From Girardinichthys multiradiatus (taxonomy: Eukaryota > Chordata > Actinopteri > Cyprinodontiformes > Goodeidae), in contig NC_061800.1 of assembly GCF_021462225.1 (NCBI RefSeq), positions 18,336,749 to 18,400,748 on the forward strand: DNA of 64,000 nucleotides. The letters are read 5' to 3'. Made by a program: the position numbers and the translations under genes. The stretch's first letter is position 1. Each line of letters begins with the position of its first letter. Shown here piece after piece: positions 26,001 through 38,000 of the stretch. The notes below the pieces were generated by a model, which was given only the letters and a program-made list of their open reading frames with translations, ran no database searches and was not told where the DNA came from.

Positions 26001-29000
26001 GCACATATGAGAGAAACCAGGACGCTGCGGTGAGCATGGCGTGTGGGGCTCAAGCTGAGTGACGCCACCCACCTTTGAAACGGGCGCATGTGTAGACGAC
26101 CAAGTGTGTAGACCGCCAGCGCAGACGCCATCAGACCGAGCAGTCTGAGGCATAACCTGAATTTCACCTGTGTGCCTCTGTGAAAGAGTGCCAGACAAGC
26201 CTGAAAGGCTTTTACTCGTTCCGCTGAGAGGCGCGCTCTGAACTCGACTGAATTCAGGGACAGGCCAATGAAGGTGATTGTTTGTACTCGGGTTAAAATG
26301 CTCTTTTCCCAGTTTATTGTGAATCCCAGAGCTGTCAGATGTAAAGTAAGCATCTCGGCATGCTTCCTGAGCTCCTCTAAAGACTGAGCTGCAATCAGCC
26401 AATCGTCTATATACGTCGCCAGACGCATCCCCCTTTCCCTCAGAGGCGCGATGGCTGCCTCGGTGCATTTCACGAACACACGTGGGCTCAGTGAGAGGCC
26501 AAAAGGAAGTACCAGGTACTCGTATATCTTTCCCTGAAAAGCAAATCTGAGGTATTTTCTGTGAGGGGGGTATATAGGGATATGGAAATATGCGTCTTTC
26601 AAGTCTATGGAGACAAACCCGTCTCCTTGACACGCAAACTTTATCAGAGCTGCGTGTGTTAGCATCCTGAACGAATACCGTCTCAGATATGTGTTCAGAG
26701 CCCGCAGATCCAATATCGGTCGCAGACCCCCGCCCCTTTCCGCATGAGAAAGTATCTGGAGTAAAACCCGTCTCTGCTTTGCTCCTGCGGTACCTGCTGG
26801 ACAGCTCTTTTGTGCTGCAGGGAAATTATTTCCTCTTGCAGGACGCGAGCGGACTCTCCCCGGGCGTATGACTGTACTATGCCCTTGAAAAGGGGTGGGG
26901 CTGTCACAAATTGGAGCCTGTATCCCTTGGATACAGGCTCCAATTTGCTCGCCACAGCTGAGTGTTGTTTGCCAGTGGACCTAAAGGTGCTTCCGTGTAA
27001 ACACTGCGCAACACCGGCTGAGGGATCTGCTGTTCCGCTACAACTGCCAGCTGCGCTCGTCCCAGGTCTGCTTCTTCCACAGAAAAAAGCAGCCTGCTGT
27101 GTTAGAGGTAGGGTGAGAGCTCCCCCTTGAGGCCTCATGTGCAGCTGTGGCAAGGGTGGAGCGGGAGCTCCAGCCTGCCGCTGTGCCAAAGCTGGAGCGA
27201 GAGCTCCCCCTTGTGGCCTCATGTGCAGCTGCACGGCCATGTCCTGTCCTTGTGTTATTTTTAACATATTTTTCATGTTTTTTTGTTGTGGCTGCGCCCT
27301 CGGCTCCAGGCCTGGATGCGGGCCAGAAAACAACTTTATTGAACATGTTGTGAAGGGGGAAGGTCGTGTTTTTAGACACTGGCATGTGTTTGTGCACTGG
27401 TGTGTGCTTTCTGGCAACAGCTGCGGCTCCACTGAGCTCTCGGTGGCTTTGATCCTCCTCCACTTCGGTCGGCTCTGAACGATGAGCTCCAATGTCGGCT
27501 CTGCAGGCCGTTTGAGTTGCCTTGAACGTGGCGTTCTGAACTCAAACTGGGACAGGATGTGTCCAGGTAGGGGGGGTGCAGGTGTCTGGCAGATCCTGTT
27601 TTCCCACCCCGAAGACGGCTCCCTAGGTAGCGCGCCTCTTTTTCTTTGCGCTCACCGTAGCGGAAGGGGTCGCTTGGTTTCCCGGTGTCGGGGGAGTGAA
27701 TGGCTTCCTTCCCCAAGCACCTTTGAGCTCGGTTTGTTTCCCACGGTCCGCTGACTGCGGCTGAGGCTGGCGTTTGGGGATGCGGTAGGCCGGTCGAGCC
27801 GCCGCTTGAGCGAACGGCACACGGGGTGCTGGAGGGGGAGGAGGCTGCGCTTTCCTGGGCAGACACAGCTTTAGCGCTTCACCTTCCCTCTTCTTTTCCT
27901 CACAGCGTTTTTGCATGGCTGCCACAGTGGGGCCGAATAAGCTCTTCGGGTCCACGGGGGTGTCGAGGGGCTGGTTCTTCTCTCTTTGAGACAGGCTAGC
28001 CAGGTTCAGCCATCTAGCTCTCTCCTGAGTGACCATCAGGGCCATGGCTCTCCCGGATGCTTGGACAGCGCTTCTGTGGAGACGCAGGCATAGGTCTGTC
28101 ACCACGCACAACTCGTCCCACAAATCGGCCATTGGTGTGCCAGTCATCTGCTCCTGTAATTCCGCTTGGTAAGCGAGGAGAAGAGACGAAGCGTTTAAGG
28201 CTTTAACAGATGCAGCCACCGCCTTGTAGCTTTTCTCATTCATAACGGACTGAAAAAAATCAGCTTTGAAGGGAAGGGTGGGTCCTGCCACTGTCATGGC
28301 TGACTTCTGCGATGGGTGCAGGTGAGATGCCAGCAGAGGTTCTAAGGGAGGCAGATGTGAAAAACCGCCGGTCTCCATGCCCGTCCAGTCCAGCGCCGAC
28401 CCTCCCAGGGCGGGGTTCTTGGCGGTGAGAGGATTGCTCCAGGACCGGGTTGCTTCCTCGAGGCACTCGGGGAAACACCGGCAACAGCTGTCTGCTGGAA
28501 GATTTGGCTCTCGGAAGCCGCTTCCCCTCATATCAAGATGTGGTAGTTTCGGTGAGGGTTTCCGGCCACTCGATGCCCAGCTTCTTTGCTGCCCTTCTGC
28601 AGACATCATGCAGGTCCGTTGCAATCGGGTTTGGGGAACCGCAGCGACTGGTGTCATCCGTCACCGAGGGCTTTGCAACCGATTGGATGGCATAAGTCCC
28701 GCAGTCCAGCTCGTCATCGTCAGACCCGAGACTGATGGACTCCACTTCAGATTCGGATTCAGCGTTAGCAAGAGTGCTGAAACCTGGAAGTGCGGCCTCG
28801 TCTTCCTCTGGGTCAGTCAGTGGCACGACAGGGTCGAGCTGATCACCCCAACTGGCTCCAGCCAAAGTGGGGTCTCTCTCATCAGTACCAGGAAGCTCCG
28901 GTGGTAGGGGATTGGCTACCCCCATCATAGGATCAACCTCTGACAGGCTAGCTTGGCATGCTAGCCTGCGCCGACGAGACTTAAGGGAGAGCCGTGCACA

Positions 29001-32000
29001 GTGCCCGCAGCTCACCGGTGACGCCAACGCGTCCTGGGCATGTTGCAGCCCCAGACACAAAGCGCAGACAGATTGGGTATCTGGCCCAGCTATGAGATTG
29101 CCACATGTGCAGGTTCTAGATGGTGGTTTGACTCTGTTCATGGTGAGAACGAGTGCAAGTTACACAACTTCTTAAGCTCCATTAAGGTTGCAGCTAGTTT
29201 GGTGACCAGTTGCAGCGCTGCTGTTTGGCGACAGACCAGCGTTGAAAAAGACTCAGAACAGTCGAGCACAGTTATTGAGAAGCGCTCGGCGACCGAGTTG
29301 TTAGCTCGCTCTGTGAACAGTTAAGCTAGCTCAAGTTACTGTAATGACCGTCTGAGAGGTGCTTCTGGGAGCGAGAAGAGGTGTTAGACTGAAGATCACC
29401 TACGTGACGTCGACTTTTATACTGGGAGGAAGTCCTCCCATGGGAGCAGACGTCACTTCTGCCTGCCAGTCAAGACTGGCGTAATGTCATAGAGCTTCTG
29501 GGGGACAGGCGCTGGAGGCGTGTCCCATAGTGAGATACCGAAACGAATGTTAAAAGAGAACCAACTTTAGAAAGAGTTGATTGGAGTAACAGTTTGAGTG
29601 TCCTCATAATAACTTTTACTGTAGCTCAATTAAACCCTCTCGAGTACAACAGGGACTAATTAAGTGTAAAGGAAACTACTCTATTTTACACAATCACTGC
29701 ATTATTTTTGTGTTCTAGTGACTGAATTGTGAGAAGAAACATGGTTACTCAGAGGAGTAACAATGCTGGTCAGAACCAAAGCAGAAATTACCGAGTCAAA
29801 CCTAAATTCTGCCAGAATCTTATCTTTTTTTTTGTCCCAAGATGCCATTCCATGTTGTGATGAATTACTGGCTGACTGGGCTTGCACCAGAGTGCTTTTA
29901 AATACCTGGGTAGAGTGGCGGTTTAGCGGAGATTTTGTTAGAGCTCCAAGCTATTTCACCATTTCTACAGACTTCCCCCTGCTCATTGGATAAAGACGTA
30001 TGCTTTCGTGTTTAATTAAATAAGATGTGTTCCGATGAGGTTCGTTTGCAGATTAAAAGTTCATTTAAAAAATACCAACTTTTGAGCACACAGTTAAACA
30101 CTTTTCAATAAACCCTTTTTTTCTGCTTTAAATATGGTTTTTAATAGTCAGTTGTAATATTTTAATCTTAAATGTCATGTTTTTATTAGATGTAAGGTGA
30201 AAACCATCAAAATGAACAAAAATAATGGCTCAAAAACCAGTGTGTGTAATTAATCTATATAATGTTTCATTTAGTGCATTGAGTTAAATAAATAAACTTA
30301 TCAACAATATTCTAATTTATTGATCTTTCTTTCAAGCTTTTTTTTTTTTTACATATTTTCTTAACTTTGGTCCAGGAAGTGAATATACGTCTCATGAGCT
30401 AAAACCTAAACATAGTTGAAAAGAAAAAGTTATTAAAAAAAGATGATATATGCCGTTTAAGTTGTTCCTGTGGAGAATATCTTCACAGGCGTCTGCTGCA
30501 ACAATAACACCAGGATTAAGCACATTTCTAAACAGGCTTGTCAAAGTTGCCAAAAATGAAAATGAAAACTCAATGCATTGAAACTTTTAATATAGCACTT
30601 TACAATTTATACACAATGGTTAACAGGGTAAAAAGCTACCAATGAGAAAAAAAATACAAAGCGTAATTCTTGTTAGAGCAAGTATGAGGACATCATAAGC
30701 AACATGTGTCCTTCATGTGACCATGAAAGAATGTGCTCCAGGCTTAAAATGCCACTGCTGGTGCAGAGTAGTAAGGATTTACACTCACCTTCCAGCCTCT
30801 GATTCTCCTTTTCCATACGCAGCAGGAGGATCTGCTGGTGGATGGCAGTTTTCCAGAGAGCCCTGTAATCGGCTCCTGTCTTCTTGGGCTTCTTGTCAGG
30901 CAGTTGATCAGATGCTGGGGATAAAAGACGCCTAAAAGGGTCCAGACTTGGGTCTGGAGCACGGGGAGATAGAGGCAGCAGCTCCGTGGCATCAGAGTCG
31001 TCTACAAAATGTAAAAGTGAGTTAAAGCATGAACATGTATTTAAAATTCACTTTGCTTTTACAATATAACAATTAGCATGATTTATTGGCAATAGTTGGT
31101 CTACAGTGTATTATACAGAACAGTGAGTGTAGCTCCGCACAGCTGCTTTTCATTTAGGATTTGTTGTCTGAAGCGGTTCTCAGCTGCAGAAAGCACCTGC
31201 TTTCAGCAGAAATACTGAAAAAAGTATTTAACTTATTCCAAAACCGACAGTCACAAACATGACGCAACCAGAGTCACAAATACATAGACAAGCTACAAAA
31301 TTAAAATCAGATGGGGTAAATGACATCAACTCAATAAAAAGCAGTGGGTCCTGGCATCTAGATTATTCTTTAAAAATAGAAACACCTACATCAACATCAT
31401 TGCTGACCAAGTACTCGTTCCCGTTTACAGAGTCACAAAGGTAACCTTCTGGCAGCACTGCTCACCCCCTCAGCTTGACAATAAACTAACTGGCCTCTAA
31501 AGTTAAGGACCACAGCAAAGAGCCAATGAGCTTGCATGGTCTCCCATCTACACATTTCCCCACAAGACGGAGGATTCATCCCAAAGTAAACCTGTATCCT
31601 CTCACTGCCAGACAGCACAATACTCCACCAAATGTCATGTGTGTATACCTCTCAGGGACCTAAGATAAAAACCTTCTCATTTTGATTTTTTTGGCACAAT
31701 TAAATGTTTCCGATCAAATAAATTTCATTATCAGACAAAGATAAACTCAGTAAATGCAGTTTTCAAATGGTTTCATTTATTTATAGAACAAAATCAGTCC
31801 AAACCAGCAAGGACCTTTGTAAAAAAGTAATTGCCCCCATATTTAAATAACTGGTTTTGCCACCCTTGGCAAATGTGCATATACAAACTTCGCAAATTCA
31901 GAATTCATTTCAATTGTGTTTAAATAAAACTTTAAGGCAGTCTCACTGAGACGCAGGATCTTAATGTTAAACCAATTAAAAGCAGAACTACTGTTAGGTA

Positions 32001-35000
32001 GAAAACATTGTCTGTATGTTACTAAGAGAGCTTATATATGACTGGGGAAAATGATTAAAACATATCTCCATATTATTAGTAAAGAAAATATTTATTGGAA
32101 TATCTGATTAACTTTTAGCATAATTGTCAAATTATCTTAGTAAAACTTTGAAAATACTGACAACAGTGATAAATTGTAGTCTTTTCAGTTACCACCATAC
32201 TTTTTGTGTTTTTTGCATGCATAAAAGTACCTCCACTAACAGGTTTCCACAAGAACGTTTCTGCCCTCAGCTCTAGCTTATTATACCTTGCACATAATTT
32301 TTCCTTCAAGAACTGCTTAAAGGATCATGTTACCACACCTGTGTCTTGCATAGATGCAGATGGCTTATTCATGGGTGACGCGACCCGCAGGAAGATCTTC
32401 TGTCTCCAGGAGACCCTGCGTGGAGTCAGAGGGAGGCCTCCGCTCAGAGAGTCATTGCTGCAGCTTGACAGCGTCCTTTTCCTGCCTTCTCCATTGCTAG
32501 AAGGAAAGACATGTGTGTCAGAGACACCTGATAAAGGAGTCAAGTGTCGCATTACACCAACTCTTATAATGGCAGGCACACACACTCTACACACCATACA
32601 CAAACATAACAGGAAAACTCATACAGCTTTCTGCATAGTTCATAAATGGTGAAGCTGAACCTTAAGCATGTTCAGGAAATAAACGGCAGCCATGAACTGA
32701 TTCCCAGTGTCAGTGTTAATAAAGCAACAGTAAACAAAACAAACTTCGGCCACGGCTGAGACACATGCACTTCTGATATTTCTGAAAAAGACGTTGATTG
32801 TCAGTGAAGAAAAAGAAGAAGAAATTGATGAGGAGAATTTCTTAAAAACCTTCGGTTTACAGCCTTGGAGTACATTTCAGATAATCCAGCAGTAAAAATT
32901 CAAATCAGATTACCTGACAAAAGAGGGTTAACACTAACCTTCACAATCCTGGTTAATAGCCTATACAAAAACCTATAAGAATCCATCACTCTCAGAACAT
33001 GCAATCATCGTATTCAAAAGACATTTAATTTGGTGTAGAGTTTAATAAATGTCCTGTTCTTTTGGCAGATTTGATTTAGGGGGCTCAATTAAAAAAAAAA
33101 AAAAAAAGGAAATTGCCCACATGACACTCCATAACTTATTCTTCAAACTCCTCAAACATCACATTTTATGTGTGGATTTTGGCACAAAATATTTGTACTG
33201 AAAACATGACAAGTTTGGACATTTATTGACATGTGCCACATTGACCTTAACTTTAAAAATCACACAAATATCTTGTTTATTCAAAATGTGCACTGTGCCT
33301 TGAAGAGTATTAATATCCCTTTGACAATCTAGCCTTCCTTCAACTCTGTCTAATTCCCCCACAGCACAACCCAGCCACTCCCGTGCTACAGTGTGCCGTG
33401 TCTCCTATAGTTTAGATCTCTCCTTGCTTAGCTGGGCTTCAGACTCTTCAGGAACATGTGAAGATATATGAAGTTTATGTCACTGACATGACACTGAATT
33501 AGGTGGCATAAAGGAATTGTCAGCACCATATTGGCTGTGTGCGAAAACATATGAATATATTACATTTAAAAGTTCTAGTTTCTTTATTTAATCTTATCTC
33601 ACCAATGACTCAAACATGACTACTGTAAAAAAAAATAAAAAAAAATAAAATTGTACTGAATAATTTTGCATGCTGCTATGAGGTTTTTGGAGAGTTCAAA
33701 CATATGACTGGATTCTACGTTACAGGTCCAAAGCTTGGACAAACATTTTAAACGACTAAAGTCTTTAATGGGAAGGTGAAATCTAAAATGCAAAATTGAT
33801 CTTCAAAAAAACAACTTAAAGCTTGAATTTCCGTTTTTACCCCCAAAAAAGAAAATGATCTCCACCTCTCACCGATAGTTGCAAAACGTTAGTGTATTCA
33901 GTGAGCTTAGTCAGCACAAAAAGCCTGCCTGACCATGTGAGCAATGGGAAACAGGCACTGACCTTGGTTCCAGGCTAATATCCCTGAAACAACGATCTGG
34001 CTCCGACTGCTGCTCCGTGCATGTTGCAGTCGCTCCTTAAAATTCCTCCCTCGATATATTTTCTCTAACGTCTCTCTCTTGTTAACTCAAGTAGGACAGT
34101 GTCTGAAAAGCCTCTGTAAAAAGGATCTCAAGATATATCAGAAAGAAAACCTCACCTGGATATTGAGTGATATTGAGCACATCCAAAATCAAGGCTTTTG
34201 ACTGTAAATAAACCAAACACTGACGTTGAGTAAGATCAGGCCATTGAGAGTGTGCATTCTTACAAATAGCATGGGACAATTTTAGATGACAAATTGAATT
34301 TTAAAGTCACATCAGCGCCTCTTCTGCTTCAGGAAACTCGTCCATTTTAATATTGACCAAACCATAATGACCTTAGTTTATCGTGCTTTTATTGAATGAC
34401 TTTTATCCATTTCTTCTGTGTTACGGTTTGGCCATACAAATCTGAAAATGAGAAGTTCCCTTCAGCAGGATGTGAGAGCCCCGACAACCAATCACATCCC
34501 TGTACAGCAGGTAGGTACAGCAGAGAGACACTTCTGTCTTAACTGATGGCTTTCATCCCTTTTATAGAGAGTTTCAGGTTCTTCCCTCTGTTTAGTCCCT
34601 AAATGTAGAACCAGATGTTTAAAAACAGCTTTGTTCCGACTGCTGTTACTGAACTGAAGAGGCTGAATGGATGCTGCCACTCTCAATGGATTTTAATAGA
34701 TTTAACTTCTAGGTTTGGATTATTTTTGGTTTTAAGGTTTTCCCTATTAGTTTTAAAAAGATGGGGGTTCTTTTCTTGCATATTTAACGACTTTTAAAGT
34801 TTTGCTCTCTTCTTCTGTGTCCTGCTTTGATTTGATTATTGGTGCCTGGAGCACTTTGAGCACTTTTATATTTATTTAGGTGGTTCTGGTTGTGTTAAGA
34901 TGTTCGTATGAATACATAAATGTTTTTGAACCACTGCAAAACAAAGCTACTTACGGGTATCAATAAAGTAACCTTGAACATTGAGTAGCTGAAGGTTACC

Positions 35001-38000
35001 AGCAATCATTCAAAACAAGAAAAATCACAAGACTGGTTAGATTTTTAATTTTACAGTATCTTGCAAAAGTATTCATAATCCTATAATTTATTTTCATATT
35101 CTGTTTCATTTAAACCATAAACTTCAACGTATTGTATGGTACAGACCAACGCAAATTAGTGCATTGTAGTAAAGTGGAAGGGAAGTCATTCATTGTTTTA
35201 AATATCTTTTACAAATAAAAATCTGAAAAGTGTGACGTGCAATTCATATTTAGCCTCCTTTACCCTGATACAAGTGAGGGGTAATTTTGTGGCTTTGAAC
35301 ATCTCAGGGAGCACCTTTCCATCCATCTTCTACAAAAGGGGAAGAGTATAGCAAAAATGCAAACCTAAAAAGACATGGATGCCCGAGGCCCATGGACCTG
35401 CAGAGGTCCATCACAGGTGGAAGAACCTTGCGATAGGACAGTTATTAGTCATGCATTCCACAAATCTAACCTTTATGGAAGTAAGGCCTGAAGAATGCCA
35501 TTCATAAAGGCACTTACCTTTGTGAAGTGCCTTGAGATGACATGTTGTGAATTGGCGCTATATAAATAAAACTGAATTGAATAGATGGGGTTGAAAATAT
35601 AGTATAGATTTCCTTCCACCTTTATAATTATGTGATACTTGGTGTTGTTCTATCAAAGAAAATTCCAATAAAATATATACTGACATTGTTTGGTTTAAGC
35701 AAGAAAAATGTGAAAAAAAAAAGTCTGTGGTATCAATATTTTTGCAGGGCATTGTCATCCTTAAAAGTCAGAAGGATGGAATGTAGTTTATATTGTCTGT
35801 TTGTCCCAGAGAAGCAAAGAGGAGTCGTGCAAAAAGGTTTGAATTTACATGCAAATGAAACAGAAGAAGGGTGTATCAGTATCTCCTTCTAAATGGAAAG
35901 AAGGCGGGTCCGGCTGCAAAGCTGGTGGGGGGGAAAAAGCCTTGAAATCTTTGAATTATGAATACGTTTGTGTTGATATTTAAGAAAATATAGAAGGAAA
36001 CTGGATAGTAAAGCTGTGAGTTATAAAGATTCCACAGCCAACATGGTTTATGGCTACTGCCAACCCAGCAAAAGGTCAGCTGTTCCCCTCCCACAGATGT
36101 CATGTCCTTCATCAGCTGTCTATCTATGTAAAGGGGGATCTTCCGAGCTCCCCCCGCTCACCTCTTGAAGCTCCCACTGTCTGTCAGGGAGCCCTGGTAA
36201 AAACTTTTCAGGAAAGTGGGAGCGGAGAAGGTGGAGGGGAGGCTGAAGGAGGACTCGCTCTCTGAAACGCTGCGCGTTCTCGACACGACCACGTGACTGG
36301 GCGGGCCGAACATGAAATGGCCACAAATACAAAAAGAACAAACATTATACAAAGGAAAGAAAACACTGAGGAATACATGTGGGCCCAAAACACAGGCAGG
36401 AAACCTGTGATGCTATTGTTTTACAGGACAGCAAAGCAAAAGGGGAAGAGATATCAGACTGACAAAAGTACTGCAAATAGATTACATTGTGTGTGCCGGA
36501 AATCAAAAGGTCAACTGAATACTTAGTTTTAAAATGATTGGGAAGATCAACAGTTAGTAACAGCCAGACCTTAAAATAAAAAACAAAAGCTCATGTCAAA
36601 TAATTTACAGTTGCAAAAAATGCAAAAGACTAACTCCTAAAAGTGCAAAAATTGATGCATTTTCCTTTTTTTACAATCTAAAAATGCATAGCCTGAGCGA
36701 TTATTTCAGTCATTTTACCTTGTCTGCAGCAGCTCTGGGTTAACAGAGTGCTGTCTGCGAAGTGGAGCCTGTTTGGTGTGGTTGGCTGGCTGGCTCTCAA
36801 AGGAGATGCGCTTCCTCACTGGCGGATGGCTGAAGGTGTGAGCACGTCGACGGAACAGCGGTCCAGATTCCAGGTCGTCATCCAGGAAGGAGGGAGGCGA
36901 ACCTGGAGGGGAGTGACCGGGAGATTCCTCATCCTGCTGGGGGGGTGGGGGGGGGTGCAAAATGTTACTACATCTTTGGACTTGGAGATGTATCAAATAT
37001 TCTTCAGAAATTCACACACCACCAGTTTGGAAATAACTCTACACACAAACAAGTTCCAAATCTGCACTCACCTATTGCAACATGGTTAGACTGTCTCTGC
37101 TCGCCACTATTGGACTCTGCTGGTCTGCTGGTACAACTCCCACATCTATTGTATTCTAATGGATGATGTCCAATGACTCGGAGCATTGCAAACTATTGGT
37201 GGGGAGGACCTCACTGGCAACAAGTCACATGAAAACCCTCCAATCTGCTCCTGTCCTGCTTTCAGAGACCTCCCTCTTAACTTCTGTCACCACACTGACA
37301 TGCAGTGACATTTGTGCCGCTCGTTCCCATCATCGCACACAAACCACTTCCATTTTTGAGTCAAGCAGAACTGAATAGTAAACTGCCCTTAATGAGGCTG
37401 TAAACAGGTACCTATTGCTGGTAACTTAAAGCCTGAAACACAGCAAAGACAAAGCGGCTAATTTCTCACTTCTTTGTCACTCTGTCCTATGGTGAGGCTG
37501 AGAAGACAATGCAAGGACAGACAGGGTTCAGCTGAAGCATAACTGGACATCCTGAGTGGGGTTTCCTGCTTCCTCATACATCACTTCCTGAGGGTGCGAT
37601 CCCGCAAAGCAGCTCACAAAATGTATTCACAATGCAAACAGGTTTTTCTGACCATGTCAAAATGTTACAAAACATTACTTGGTAAAGCACCTCTTTGTCA
37701 TCTGCTGCATGAAGTAGGATTTTCTGAGAAACTGTAAATCTGACTGATGAATGTGAGCCAGAAAAAGCTGCAGCAGCTTACGATTCAGGGAGAGCAGAAG
37801 ATATTCAACATTAATTAAAGACTGACTGAAGAATGAATTTCCTCAACCTGGCAGCTCCAGTTTTAGTAACTCTTGACATGACGAGTCTGAAGCAAGAAGC
37901 AGAGTGGGTCGTACTGGCAGATCTGAAGTGGAGGCTCTACTGAGCTCCTTGAGATATTCCTGAGCCGATTTCTGAGAAACATTCTCCTACTGGGGAATAA

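Larger units (their letters stand above)
23713..29570 (-). mobile_element. DIRS-type tyrosine-recombinase retrotransposon (5.86 kb)
   Basis: DIRS elements use a tyrosine recombinase instead of an integrase and have inverted ends plus an internal complementary region. All parts are visible: inverted terminal repeats (23759-23938 and 29367-29539), internal complementary region (23955-24050), and minus-strand gag, RT/RNase H and tyrosine recombinase frames in the usual order. AACTTTAG occurs at both ends and no longer target duplication is seen, as expected for this integration mode. It sits in a tbc1d4 intron in the sense of the gene. At least three frameshifts make this copy inactive as read. 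Confidence 0.93.

Noticed and set aside
25269..26633. 454-codon minus-strand frame inside the DIRS element
   Set aside because: Shadow of the RT/RNase H frame in another phase; it lacks any RT motif.
28377..28907. 176-codon plus-strand frame
   Set aside because: Antisense to the DIRS gag frames in GC-rich sequence.
31680..31960. Possible Tc1 relic
   Set aside because: Some resemblance (AATTGCCCCC, AAGGACC) but no terminal repeat or transposase remnant strong enough to call.
36158..36388. 76-codon minus frame read as a longer exon starting with Met
   Set aside because: Bases upstream of 36296 code a hydrophobic stretch without homology; the CGCCCAG acceptor and phase 2 fix the exon start at 36296.
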